64,000 nucleotides of DNA from Salticus scenicus (taxonomy: Eukaryota; Arthropoda; Arachnida; Araneae; Salticidae): positions 76,155,841 through 76,219,840 of the forward strand of contig OZ005662.1 of assembly GCA_963930645.1 (NCBI GenBank). Reading direction: 5' to 3'. This document shows positions 10,427-21,087 of this stretch, piece by piece. Both the position numbers and the translations under genes were made by a program. Under the pieces are notes generated by a model. It saw nothing but the letters and a program-made list of their open reading frames with translations, searched no databases and had not been told where the DNA came from. Position 1 is the stretch's first letter. Each line of letters opens with the position of its first letter.

Positions 10427-11911
10427 TAAATAAAATTAAAACTTTAATAAACATAACATCTCTTATTCCTTATTGTTATTTTTACATAAATCGTCAAAAT
10501 CGCTTTCCTTTACTTTTCAGAAAGACTCCAATTTTCTACGTATCTCAAGTCAAGATATTTATCTGTCTCAAACGAAATCATCCAATATAATCATCGTGTA
10601 TCAGTATCATACTTCCCGCTAGTCACTCTTGTTAATAGAATCTACTCAATTCTTCATAAAAATCTTGGGAGCATCTCTCGAGAAACATACAAACAAAAAA
10701 GAAGCAGACAGCAAAAAGAAGTGTAAATAAAATTAAAAACTTTAATAAACACATAACATCTCTGAATTCCTTATTTTTACTTAAATCATCAAAATTGCTT
10801 TCCTTTACTTTTCAGAAAGACTCCAATTTTCTACGTATCTCAAAGCAAGATATTTATCTGTCTCAAACGAGATCATCCAATATAATCATCGTATCAGTGT
10901 CATACTTCCCGCCAGTCACTCTTGTTAATAGAATCTACTCAATTCTTCATACAAATCTTGGGAGAATCTCTCGAGAAACATACAAACAAAAAAGAAGCAG
11001 ACAGCAAAAAGAAGTGTAAATAAAATTAAAAACTTTAATAAACACATAACATCTTTGAATTCCTTATTTTTACTTAAATCATCAAAATCGCTTTCCTTTA
11101 CTTTTCAGAAAGACTCCAATTTTCTACGTATCTCAAAGCAAGATATTTATCTGTCTCAAACGAGATCATCCAATATAATCATCGTATCAGTGTCATACTT
11201 CCCGCCAGTCACTCTTGTTAATAGAATCTACTCAATTCTTCATACAAATCTTGGGAGCATCTCTCGAGAAACATACAAACAAAAAAGAAGCAGACAGCAA
11301 AAAGAAGTGTAAATAAAATTAAAAACTTTAATAAACACATAACATCTCTGAATTCCTTATTTTTACTTAAATCATCAAAATCGCTTTCCTTTACTTTTCA
11401 GAAAGACTCCAATTTTCTACGTATCTCAAGTCAAGATATTCATCTGTCTCAAACGAGATCATCCAATATAATCATCGTATCAGTGTCATACTTCCCGCTA
11501 GTCACTTTGGTTAATAGAATCTACTCAATTCTTCATTCAAATCATGGGAGCATCTCTCGAGAAACATACAAACAAAAATGAAGCAGACAGCAAAAAGAAG
11601 TATAAATAAAATTAAAAACAGAAGTGTAAATAAAATTTAAAACTTTAATATACACATAACATCTCAGTATTCCTTATTTTTACTTAAATCGTCAAAATCG
11701 CTTTCCTTTACTTTTCAGAAAGACTCCAATTTTCTACATATCTCAAGTCAAGATATTCATCTGTCTCAAACGAGATCATCCAATATAATCATCGTATCAG
11801 TATCATACTTCCCGCCAGTCACACTTGTTAATAGAATCTTCTCAATTCTTCATACAAATCTTGGGAGCATCTCTCGAGAAACACACAAACAAAAAAGAAG
11901 CAGACAGCAAT
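10427..11911. repeat. ~292-bp satellite, five units
   Basis: AACATCTCTGAATTCC-type landmarks fall at about 10456, 10758, 11049, 11342 and 11660. Adjacent units are 291-292 bp apart. One gap is longer because of a small internal duplication near 11600-11635. The units look very similar by eye, so amplification is recent. The 67-85-codon frames across it are shadows that recur with the unit and end at the same stop. Confidence 0.9.
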
Positions 11912-12236
11912 CCTTGTTTAGCGCACCAGAGGATCCCACACATGATTCCAATGTTAATGGAACGCAAGCAGTCCATTGTCACGCAAGTTTATTGTCTCTA
12001 TACCTTCGCTTTCATCGACCCAATTTGAGCATTATTGTCTTTGTCTTCTCAACCGGGGTGAGATTGGGTTTTTTGTAACACTATGTTCACCTATCCCTTG
12101 ATTACAATAAAGATTAAGGCGTTCGGTGTGCATTTTGTTTGTATGGTGGCAGTGGTTTCGTGATCTGTTATTGGGATGTAGGTGCAGGGGTGTGGAAATA
12201 AATGGGGCGATGATGGATAGATGACACTAGTTAGAG
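11912..12236. other. Unique-looking sequence after the satellite
   Basis: This is slightly less AT-rich and carries AATAAA at about 12108 (ACAATAAAGATTAAGG). It could be the 3' end of a retroelement or of a transcript. No frame or terminal repeat supports either. Confidence 0.3.
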
Positions 12237-12955
12237 AGAAAAAAAAAAAAAAAAAACTATAACTTTCCCAAGCGGGAATCTAATCTAATTCAAGGAAATC
12301 AAAATCTCTAAGAAAATACACTATATTTGAAAAATAAATATTTAATACGTATGGATATTTTCATGCTTAAAGAAATCAATTCAAATACAGGGTGTCCCAT
12401 AACTCTGTAGACATTTTAAAAATTCATGACTATTGAATAAATTCACGGAGTTCAACGTGCGAAAAAATCATTTTCGTGAATGGGGATTTTTTTTTTTTTT
12501 TCTTGGAGGGCGGAGGGGTAAAGAAAAAATAATAATCAAACTATATGTCCATAGAGAACGCTGTGCGTGACGAGATCACACATTTTCATGAAAAACTGTA
12601 CTTATTCACATGCTGATGTTTACAGGCATATAAATCCTATTCTATGTGTCCGTTGTCACCACAAATTACAGTTTGCAAACGAGTTATAACTCTGCTAACT
12701 GAAGCTTCAGTTGGCGGTTCTTACCTGCGGGAAAACATCTTCACCAATAACGCTTTATCCACCAAGTCAGCATCGCAATTAAAACTTCACGTATGCACAA
12801 GTAGGAGGCAAAATAAGAAATAAGCTGTTCTCATCGCAAAATTGTGCAGTTTACAAGGAATTCATGTGCATATTTTTCTTTCACATCTGTGCGAAAAATT
12901 TAAGTATTTGTCTAACTGCCGTCGATAAAAAATTAACTATATTTTTTTCTTTACC

Positions 12956-12984
<29 letters not shown>
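12956..12984. repeat. Poly-A run
   Basis: A run of about 29 A residues inside the mariner-like element. Confidence 0.9.
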
Positions 12985-12988
<4 letters not shown>

Positions 12989-13109
12989 CTTTCACGAGAA
13001 TGATTTTTTCGCAAACCGCGTTCAATTCTATAAACTCATTCATTATTAAAACTCGAATAAACGACTACGTCAGAAAGGCCAAAGAAAAATATTGGAAATG
13101 CATACAGCT

Positions 13110-13140
13110 GTTTCGGCAGCTTTAAGCATGCAGTCTTCAG
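13110..13140 (-). ncRNA. Hammerhead-like core in second Penelope (left arm)
   Basis: The minus strand reads CTGAAGA, CTGCATGCTTAAAGCTGCC, GAAAC. One stem base differs from the right arm (TGCA against GGCA), weakening one pair. Confidence 0.4.
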
Positions 13141-13351
13141 TGCACAAAGGATTCTGAATCTGCAGAAGGGCTCGTATATATAGGAGACGGGTCGAATTTA
13201 GTTCAACCAATAGAATTACAGGGAAGGTGGGGAGAGTGGCCAATAGGAATTTATTAAAGTTAGCTGTGTAAACAGTAGAAATATTAAGAAAATGTGGACT
13301 GAATATAAAATTTCCAACAGTCAGACAAATAGGGAATAGCGAAATCACAAT

Positions 13352-13618
13352 TTACAAAGTTTTTAAAATTTTTATAAATATGAAAAGCTTCAAAGAAATC
13401 GAGTTCATGAATGATTTAGGTCTGCAAATTATTTTAGCTGAATTAAATTTAAAATTATGATTTTCCTCCCAGCAATGTTTAGAAATAGCCGATTTATTGG
13501 TTTCTTGTTTGCGGACGTTATTCATATGTTCTTTTAGACGGAATTTAAGACTGCGTTTAGTTTGGCTAATATATGATAAACCACACTGACAGGAAATACT
13601 ATAAATACCCCAAGAATT
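13352..13618 (-). pseudogene. GIY-YIG endonuclease remnant of a Penelope-like element
   Basis: Reading the minus strand from about 13618 to a stop at 13352-13354 gives roughly 85 residues. They begin with GIYSISCQCG, continue SYISQTKRSL and RLKEHM, and later have SKHCWEENH. This is the order of the GIY-YIG nuclease module that ends Penelope-like reverse transcriptases: GIY, Cys-rich turn, YIG-QT, catalytic Arg in R-L-K-E-H, then a His/Cys segment. The YIG has become YIS, and the acidic residue expected in the C-terminal helix (LEA-type) reads LKL, so the enzyme is probably dead. The reverse transcriptase that should precede it is absent because the copy is truncated at the junction near 13620. 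Downstream on the same strand comes the 3' region with the CTGAAGA...GAAAC core. No start codon is claimed, since this is an internal fragment. Confidence 0.75.
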
Positions 13619-13681
13619 ATATAAATTCGACCCGTCTCCTATATATACGAGCCCTTCTGCAGATTCAGAATCCTTTGTGCA

Positions 13682-13712
13682 CTGAAGACGGCATGCTTAA
13701 AGCTGCCGAAAC
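13682..13712 (+). ncRNA. Hammerhead-like core in second Penelope (right arm)
   Basis: CTGAAGA, a GGCA-bulge-GCT / AGC-TGCC stem, then GAAAC. Compared with the 9.4-kb element the third stem pair changes from C-G to T-A together, which keeps pairing. That covariation supports a selected RNA stem. Confidence 0.5.
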
Positions 13713-14469
13713 AGCTGTATGCATTTCCAATATTTTTCTTTGGCGTTTCTGACGTAGTCGTTTATTCGAGTTTTAATATTCCAACGCCAAGTCTCCTGTT
13801 ATTATAACTCATTCATTAGTTATGAATTTATAAAATGTCTACAGACTTATGGAACACCCTGTATAATGGACAAAATGACAGTAAATGACACTAAAAACAG
13901 AAAGTCTTTTTCATTTTTAAGGAGTCAGATAACTTTAAATGGTTAAAATAGCAGGAAAAAAGCTCTCCCCCCACACTTAACTCTTTTTTACAATAATTCA
14001 ATATATAATTATTTTTAAAACTTGTAAATTTTGAAAGACGTTAAGAAAAGTTTTATACTTTGATTTTAGCCTTAAAATAATTTACATTATTTATTTAATT
14101 ATTTTTTTAATAAAAATATCAGTGCGAATTTTTTGTCGATACATAATATTACGTGAATAATATATCTTTGATGGTAAGCCAAAATTTAATGAAAATTTAA
14201 CAGATTCTGAAGTTAACAGATTTTTGTATTTATAAGCATGATTATACCAAAAATAGTAATAATTGTTTAGTAATAATAATAATTTTTAATAGAGCTGCAA
14301 AATTATTTTTCATCATTTTAATTATAGGTTATCAAAAAATTGTATACATACGTACATAATGTTTTGAGTTCATGTGATGTATCGTTTTTATGTAATCCTG
14401 TAAGGAAAGCTTATATTGACAAAAAAATAGCTCTAAATTTTTAAGAAAAAAAATTTAAATAAAAATGTA

Positions 14470-14682
14470 CAGTCGATAACAAAAGCGTCCGAACACCAGC
14501 AAAAATTCCTATGTAAAAAATGTACATTTCATACGGTTTTGTTAAATAAATCCTTGTCGAATCCTGTTCTTACACTGACTAAGAACAGGATTCGACAAGG
14601 ATTTATTTAACAAAACCGTATGAAGTGTACTTTTTTTACATAGGAATTTTTGCTAGTGTTCGGACACTTTTGTTACCGACTG
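14470..14682. mobile_element. Palindromic TA-flanked MITE, family A, copy 4
   Basis: The most perfect copy: arms TGTTAAATAAATCCTTGTCG and inverse meet at a TTACACTGACTAAG centre. TA at 14468-14469 and 14683-14684. The near-identity of the arms suggests recent activity or gene conversion between arms. Confidence 0.9.
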
Positions 14683-14859
14683 TACAATTGTTCTAAAAGC
14701 TATAATATGTAGATAAAAATTGATTACCACCACTTGTTGAGCGATTTTCACTAAAAGTTCATAGGTACTAATTTATATCAAGGTTTAATTACATATCAAT
14801 TTGCACGAAATTCTGTGAAGTAGTTCCTGAGATACAGTTGTCCCAAAATGCTTCCATAG

Positions 14860-15046
14860 CTGCCAATATTTTAATTTATTCCGGAGTATTTTTAGCCCTG
14901 CCTCTATTTCGTACCACTTATTTTTTAAAAGTAATTATGTGTTATTTTATCGAAGTTATATAATGGAGAAAATTTTTCTATAAATAAAGTGGTGCGAAAA
15001 AAAGGCGGGGCTAAAAGTACTCCGGAATAAATTAAAATATTGGCAG
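14860..15046. mobile_element. hAT-type palindromic MITE, copy 2
   Basis: Inverted arms CTGCCAATATTTTAATTTATT and AATAAATTAAAATATTGGCAG frame AGTACTTTTAGCCCCGCC-type / GGCGGGGCTAAAAGTACTCC boxes. It is inserted in a type 2 hairpin-ended element. Confidence 0.85.
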
Positions 15047-15142
15047 GTAAGTGCTTGTCACACACACACGCAGACAAACAATTCCTAAAAATAATCAAAT
15101 CATGTTATAGACTCTCAAAACGTGCAACTTCATCAAAAACCC

Positions 15143-15144
<2 letters not shown>

Positions 15145-15178
<34 letters not shown>
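15145..15178. repeat. Poly-T run
   Basis: About 34 T residues. Confidence 0.95.
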
Positions 15179-15215
15179 TAAAACCAGTACTTTCTTCTAT
15201 TTAATATAAAAGAAA

Positions 15216-15900
15216 GTGAAACGAAATTGGTATTTCAGAACAAGCCTTTGAAATAAATTTCATATTCAGCTTTTGAAGCACAATTGCTTTTGGATTACTT
15301 TCCTTCAGAATATCTAAAGGGGAATGACTTCTGCGAATAAATAGAGACTAACACCTTTGTTTAAAATATTATTCATGTTTAACCTTCAAATAGAAAATTT
15401 CTATTGCGGTTTCATGAGAGAAAATAGCAATACGTATTTTAGTACATAACAGCGGCCAAATTTGAATTGTTCAAAGAATATGACCATGAAGACAAGCATT
15501 AAAATTATAGTCTGCTAAAGAAAAGGTCGAGAAAGTCATTTATAATTTTGTTTAAGTGTGAAATTATGGTTAGAATTTTCTATCGGAATCTTGAAAGGAT
15601 ATTAAGCATATTATTTTAAATTCTGATTAATAATATGTTTGTAGTATATGTATATATATACTCCTGCTCAAAAATTTAGTTAGATTCGCAAATGATAATT
15701 TTTTTCCAATTTAAAAACTTATGTCTTGATGAAATGTTTTCAAACGTTGTGTATTTAAAGAACTGGGTCTTCCCCGTGTTTTTGTTTTCAGGGAAAATCG
15801 GTTTAAGACAGCATTTAGAGGGCCAGTAACAAATTGAGAAAAATTAATAGTGTTTGTGGTCACCCTGTATCTTTAAGTGAACGAAATGAACTGTAACTTT
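15216..15900. other. AT-rich DNA; possible decayed TA-type element at 15657-15878
   Basis: TATACTCCTGCTCAAAAATTT at about 15657 and GTGGTCACCCTGTAT near 15865 look like unpaired ends of mariner-type elements, but they do not match each other well. No gene is seen. Confidence 0.35.
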
Positions 15901-15902
15901 AG

Positions 15903-15975
15903 TATATGGGTCATTCTCTGAAAAGTAGAGAATGAAAAAAAAAAAAAAAAAGAGTTAGCCCAAATAAAATTGCTC

Positions 15976-16006
<31 letters not shown>

Positions 16007-16868
16007 TTAATTTTGTGCATGTACACATACGTTACAGTCAATAAAAAATAATATAAACCAAACTGCATCTGATAATTTTTTGAAATAGTATTATTTTTAT
16101 TAATTAGAAAAATGAGGGAATGATTGTGAGGGAATGACACATTTCTTCTAGAAACTACTTTATAAAAATAGGATTAGGATTAGTTGTATTTTCAAACACT
16201 AAATATTTATTAAAACATATTTTTATTACTATAATAACATAAAAAAGCAAATTTGATTTCTTTCCGTTAACTTTATAATGAATGAGGGAATGACGTATAA
16301 TAAAAATACTGTATTTCAATCTAGCGTTTGAGAGCCTTATGCAACTCATTGTAAAAAGTTTCGAACAGAACACAAAATGGCTTTTTACTTTGCTGCTATA
16401 CAAATTAAGTTTGACTTATATAAAGCACGTGCTGCCATTAATGGAGTAAGTAGGGGTGTGATTATAGTTTGATGGGGGAATGATATCTAATACCAGGGAC
16501 AACAATAAAATGTGTTCTAATTTCTTTCATTGCATAATATATAAATGCAGTATAATGGATAAACATTTATTAAAGTATGCTTAATAAATTTTCAATTAAA
16601 ATAATCTAAATATACGTGCTTTAATACCATAGAAAACATTTTATTTACTTATATGTGTGAATGGGGACACAGTGAGGGAATGATATTTTGCATTTCAAAA
16701 AATATTTTAAAATTATATTTAAATTCCAGTAACCAAAGAATTACAGTTTATATGCATAACTTAATATTCATAGTTCTGACAGCTTTTTGTTTTTATGATT
16801 TTAAAAATATGCCCTCAAGATTACTGGGACATGAAATGACCACTTTTCAGAGAATTACTCATATATGT
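15903..16868. mobile_element. ~1-kb DNA element with repeated GAGGGAATGA motifs
   Basis: Ends TATATGGGTCATTCTCTGAA and TTCAGAGAATTACTCATATA are inverted, both followed by an AAAGT / ACTTT step. G(A/G)GGGAATGA(C/T) recurs at about 16113, 16127, 16281, 16469 and 16670, a plausible transposase-binding array. It contains a (TTA)n run at 15978-16006. Frames of 61-82 codons inside have no recognised domain. Confidence 0.6.
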
Positions 16869-16942
16869 TGATACAGATCCAGTTTAATTTTTGGATGAAT
16901 TTGTGTGACGATAGCGTATTAAATAACGGAGATATAAGCATT

Positions 16943-16946
<4 letters not shown>

Positions 16947-16974
<28 letters not shown>
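16947..16974. repeat. (TA)n microsatellite
   Basis: Fourteen TA units. Confidence 0.9.
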
Positions 16975-16978
<4 letters not shown>

Positions 16979-17199
16979 ACCTAAATAATTGCGCAATTCC
17001 CGCACCAAAACGTATAGACATGCATAGTATGTGCAATAATGTATTAAAGTTACAAGTCTTTGGTAACTTTTTGTGACACAAGGTGATCCAAAGTATTTTC
17101 GCTCTTCTTCAGTTTGTGGTTAGTCCTCTAAATGGGACTAAATCGACAGTGGAAATAATGATTTTTTAAATGTTCTTTGCATGCGTGAAGTTCCAAGCC

Positions 17200-17345
17200 A
17201 TTTTTAACCGACTTCAAAAAAAGAAGGAAGGTTCTCAATTCAAACCGTATGTTTTTTTTATGTTTGTTAGCTCATAACTTCTGAACGGATGGTCCGATTT
17301 TTATACTTTTTGTTTTGTTGAAAAGGTCTCGGTCTGAAATAGGTC
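17200..17345 (+). repeat. Interspersed repeat beginning AACCGACTTCAAAAAA
   Basis: The phrase AACCGACTTCAAAAAAAG, then GGTTCTCAATTC, then CTCATAACTTCTGAACGGAT matches a wording I know from many arthropod genomes. Its class is not certain from this fragment. Confidence 0.4.
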
Positions 17346-17378
17346 CCATTGTAATATCTTTACGATCTAAAGAAAATA

Positions 17379-17782
17379 CAGGGTGCCCCAAAAAAATCAG
17401 TTCCAACTTTTTTAACTGCTAAACGGCTGCAGCTATAGTGATAAAAATGGTATGTAAGTATAGCAAAGTGGCCATGCAGTACAAGGTTAAACCGCTTGCA
17501 GCGCCACCTGGTGGAAAATAGCGGAGTTAGTGTTCCTATCTCGAAAACGGTTCTAGAGAAAAAAGTGAATTACAAAGTTGAAGAGTATCATCAAGTTTAT
17601 CATCAAAACCCACTCAACACATTTTGCGAAATCTGCAAGTTTCTATTCAGAAAAAGTGACGTTATTTGGAGTCGGTTCTATTTTTTTTACAAAAAGATTT
17701 TATTATATCGAGTACTTTTAGAAAATTAAAAAAATGTTAAGATAAAGAAAAAAAAAAAATCTAATAATTTGATCACCCACTG
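17379..17782. mobile_element. Mariner-like remnant
   Basis: It starts CAGGGTGCCCCAAAAAAATC and ends GATCACCCACTG, with TA outside both ends. The CAGCGCCACCTGGTGG phrase lies inside. The 77-codon frame at 17496 has no transposase motif I can name. Confidence 0.5.
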
Positions 17783-17833
17783 TATATATATCTATATTAA
17801 TAAAAATCAGCTTTTTCTCTGTAAATTTCTGAG

Positions 17834-17839
<6 letters not shown>

Positions 17840-17867
<28 letters not shown>
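17840..17867. repeat. Poly-A run
   Basis: About 28 A residues. Confidence 0.95.
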
Positions 17868-17869
<2 letters not shown>

Positions 17870-17995
17870 CGATATCTTCACGTTTTACACATCCTGAAAG
17901 TCAAAAATGACTTCAGAAAAACGTTATTTTTGTCCAAACGTTATTTTTCCCAACGTTATATTTGTCCGGAATGTGATATATATATGCCCTCTTAA

Positions 17996-18245
17996 TCCCC
18001 CCCCCCCTCCCTTCCATCCTTTTTAAAAACTACCAACTGCCCTCGGACTTGTAGACGCCTCATGTACGTGATTTGGGTCCTTCCTCTTAAAATAATAAAA
18101 TAGAAAACGAAAGATGCAATGGGAAACTTATTCTACAATTTTTTTTTTCCAATTGTATTTTTATTAGTACTTATGTGTTATCCGCATGCGAATGAACAAT
18201 CGCCAAAGATAGCAAATTTTATATTTATAAACATAAATGATACGG
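17996..18245. repeat. Left arm of a ~3.8-kb inverted pair
   Basis: A C-run, then CTACCAACTGCCCTCGG, then CCTTCCTCTTAAAATAATAA and TTATCCGCATGCGAATGAAC. The inverse of each block appears in the same mirrored order at 20985-21820. The two arms frame the elements at 18431-20830. Confidence 0.65.
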
Positions 18246-18430
18246 TAAATTTATAATTAATTATTGTATGTAATATATATATTTTAAATTTATAATATTT
18301 ATATTAAATATTTATGACTAATTATAATTAAATAAGATGAAATGTACTTACTAATAATGTATAAGTACCGCAATTTCATTGAGATTCATCTACATCAAGT
18401 TAGAGCTATTCAGTGGTTTTTTTTTTTTAC

Positions 18431-19627
18431 TTTCCGAACACTATAGTGAGGAAAGTATTGTAATCATGTCAAAAATCCGAATTCGAGATTTTGATGTTTC
18501 TATACGTTTTGAGGTCCCCTGAGTCCGTTTTCACTATTTTTACGATGATGTATGTATGTGTGTGTGTATGTGTGTATGTGTGTATGTGTGTATGTCTGTG
18601 GGTGAACACGCTGGCGTCTAAACGCTTCGTTCGATTAACCTGAAAGTTGGTACGCATATTGTAAGTCACCATAGTACGAACCCTATAGATTTTGGTGAAT
18701 CTAGCACTTATAGTTTTTTTACAGGGACACAAAGAAAAATTCTTTATCATTATGGCCTATGGGAGCAAAATCTTAAAAGTGCAATAGCATCTAAACGCCT
18801 TATTCAATTGAGCAAAAATTTTATACACATATTATAGATCACAAATACTCAATCTGTATAGATTTTGGAGAATCTAGCACTTATAGTTTTTTTACAGGGA
18901 CACAAAGAAAAATTCTTTATCATTATGGCCTATGGGAGCAAAATCTTAAAAGTGCGATAGCATCTAAACGCCTTATTCAATTGAGCAAAAATTTTATACA
19001 CATATTATAGATTACAAATACTCAATCTGTATAGATTTTGGAGAATCTAGCACTTATAGTTTTTTTACAGGGACACAAAGAAAAATTCTTTATCATTATG
19101 CCTATGGGGCCAAATTTTTAAAAATGTGATAGTGTCTAAACGCCTTATTAATCCGAGCAAAAAAATTGTACACATGTTATAGATCACAGTTGAACTAACT
19201 GTATAGATTTTGGTGAATCTAGCACTTACAGTTTTTTTACAGGGACACAAAGAAAAATTCTTTATCATTATGGCCTATGGGACTAAATTTTTAAAAGTAC
19301 GATAGCATCTAAACGCCTTATTGAATTCAGCTGAAAATTTATATGAGTATTATAAATCACTGTTGCACTAACTATAAGAATTTTGGTGAATCTAACATTT
19401 ATAGGTTTTTACAGGGACACAACGAAAATTTCTTTGTCATTATGATCTATGGGCTCAAAGTTCAGTAGCGTTAAATAAAACAACGTGTAATAGATGGAGA
19501 AAAATGCTCAAACACTCTATTATGGTTTTCTCTCTTTTGTTTGTTTAATAACTCCTCTTTATGTACTTTATCTACAAAACTGTTAATTACTCAATGTTCG
19601 GAAAGTCGAGTGGAGTCACTCCAGATT
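18431..19627 (+). mobile_element. Hairpin-ended minisatellite element, type 1, five units
   Basis: Starts TTTACTTTCCGAACACTATA with a small hairpin (ACTTTCC...GGAAAGT) and ends with the inverse TGTTCGGAAAGT plus a TGGAGTCACTCCA palindrome. A TACGTTTTGAGGTCCCC box and a TGTGTGTATG microsatellite precede about five units of ~173 bp. The units are marked by ACAGGGACACAAAGAAAAAT at 18722, 18894, 19069 and 19240, and a decayed one at 19415. The copy at 28411 has four. The short minus frames in it are shadows. Confidence 0.8.
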
Positions 19628-19657
19628 TTTTTTTCTTTTTCCTATGTACCGGGTAAT

Positions 19658-19781
19658 CACTGTAAAAAATAAGTCCTATTTGCTGCCAGAAATTTTCTGT
19701 AATTTGAGAAAACACGTTCTGACAACGTACTTTTTCGTAAATTACGCGTATTTTCTCAAATTACAGAGAATTTCTGGCAGC
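19658..19781. mobile_element. Palindromic MITE family C, 3'-truncated copy
   Basis: CACTGTAAAAAATAAGTCC then TTGCTGCCAGAAATT and the inverse arm, stopping at GGCAGC without the terminal ACAGTG. Confidence 0.8.
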
Positions 19782-19854
19782 CCTCACGATTTATCGTTTT
19801 TGTTTATTTTTGATTTTATTTTATAAATAAATAGATATTATATTTGAACTAAAA

Positions 19855-19888
<34 letters not shown>

Positions 19889-20038
19889 AATGAAGATTGT
19901 TTGAAACTTATGTAAAACACTCTAATTTTTTTTTTCCCTTTTGAAGTTACAAAATTTCAGAAGTTTATTAATGTATTTTTGTTGTTGATGAAAAAACATA
20001 GCTCCTTTTTTAATAGTGACAATTTATGAAGCAAAACT

Positions 20039-20187
20039 CACTGTAAAAAATATGTCCTATTTGCTGCCAGAAATTCTCTGTAATTTGAGAAAATATGTTA
20101 TGACAACGTAATTTTTTCATAAATTTCGCGCATTTTCTCAAATTACAGAGAATTTCCGGCAGCAAATCTGACATATTTTTTACAGTG
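20039..20187. mobile_element. Palindromic MITE family C, full copy
   Basis: CACTGTAAAAAATATGTCC...GACATATTTTTTACAGTG. The arms include TTTGCTGCCAGAAATTC and its inverse. It is 149 bp. Other copies are flanked by TA. Confidence 0.85.
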
Positions 20188-20586
20188 AATGCTTAAGTCC
20201 AAGGCACCCAATAATTGTGTTCTTATTTTTTGTTTGTGCGTGGAGCGTACATATACGGCTAAAAAAAAAAAATGCAACTTTTCTGCCAGAAATTCTCTGT
20301 ACTTTGAGAAAAAAGTCGTAAATTACAGAAAAATTGCGTTGACGAAACGTATTTTTCTGTAACTACAGAGAATTTCTGGCAACGAAGTTGCATTTTTTTT
20401 AACAGTGTACATGCGTGATTGCTGCTGAACTGAGTTTTGTGGTTTTTGAGATTTATGCACAGCAAAGTAGCGGTGCCCAATGATGCTTTTTTTTTTTTCT
20501 CCTTGTGCTCGAAGCATACGTACATGCGTGATAATGATTCCTGCAATACGAATTTTCTTATTTTTTTAGATTCAAAGTAGTCATAT

Positions 20587-20620
<34 letters not shown>

Positions 20621-20830
20621 TACGCTAAGCATGCATGCATGCGTTTATAGTAATTGATGTGGAACCGAATTTTATGCATTTTGAGATTCATGCACAGCCA
20701 GTTAACGGCACCCAGTGTTCTTTTTTTTTTTTTTCGTTAATCATGTGCGCGAACATGTGAGAATGTGAATACGGCTGAATCGAGAATTTTGCTCTTTGAG
20801 ATTAATGCACAGCCACGTATCTTAAATTTA
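20160..20830. repeat. Degenerate tandem units with GAGATT(T/C)ATGCACAGC
   Basis: The phrase recurs at about 20448, 20689 and 20801. Each is followed by a GGTGCCCA/GGCACCCA phrase, a T-run and a CATGCGTG-like phrase. A family C MITE (20254-20407) is inserted in one unit. Confidence 0.5.
20254..20407. mobile_element. Palindromic MITE family C, left end decayed
   Basis: The left CACTGTT is replaced by an A-run. AATGCAACTTTTCTGCCAGA and the right arm ending AACAGTG are intact. Confidence 0.75.
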
Positions 20831-21087
20831 CTGGTACATTTAAGTACCATTGTACTGGTATTGCACACTATATTTGGTACGTGTAATAATGTACCAATAA
20901 ATAAAAATAATATAAACAATAATCAATTATAAAGTTAATGTATTATTTATATTTACATTTAAAATTTAACAATCGTTGGCGATTATTCAGTGGCATGCGG
21001 ATAATACGTAAGTACCCATAAAAATACGCTTGAAAAAAAAATTCTTATAACATCTTTCGTTTTCTGTTTCATTACTTTAAGAGGAAG

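Larger units (their letters stand above)
13046..13805. mobile_element. Penelope-like element, inverted pair, copy 2, with endonuclease remnant
   Basis: The minus-strand partial copy spans 13046 to about 13620 and the plus-strand partial copy about 13622-13805. An exact 13-bp duplication AACTCATTCATTA flanks it (13033-13045 and 13806-13818). The right arm has the same one-sided 28-nt extension ending CCTGTTATTAT as the 9.4-kb insertion. It sits inside the mariner-like element whose TA-flanked ends are at 12388 and 13861, so it is the younger insertion. The minus copy keeps a GIY-YIG domain. Confidence 0.85.
12388..13861. mobile_element. Mariner-like element, interrupted by a Penelope-like insertion
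   Basis: Left end CAGGGTGTCCCATAACTCTG and right end CTTATGGAACACCCTG are inverted, with arms of about 110 bp. TA flanks at 12386-12387 and 13862-13863. The interior 12540-12830 is shared with 61300-61565. Minus-strand reading of that interior in the 61-kb copy gives a ...GDDGHIE phrase reminiscent of mariner transposase C-termini, but stops intervene, so this is weak. Removing the 13046-13805 insertion leaves an element of about 700 bp. Confidence 0.75.
14700..15215 (-). mobile_element. Hairpin-ended minisatellite element, type 2, interrupted
   Basis: On the minus strand it starts with ACTTTCTTTTATATTAAATAGAAGAAAGT (hairpin), then a decayed CACGTTTTGAG box, TGTCTG/TGTGTG sequence and one internal unit with TATCTCAGGAACTACTTC and AATCGCTCAACA. 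The hAT-type MITE 14860-15046 is inserted between the TGTG part and the unit. A T-run at 15145-15178 also interrupts it. Confidence 0.65.

Noticed and set aside
10795..11312. Two near-identical plus-strand frames of 74 and 85 codons
   Set aside because: They are the same reading of successive 292-bp satellite units, each ending at the same stop, with no recognisable domain.
18431..19627. Helitron reading of the hairpin-ended elements
   Set aside because: There is a 3' palindrome (TGGAGTCACTCCA), but the end is not CTRR, the start is not TC between A and T, and the ends are inverted repeats. Helitron rules are not met.
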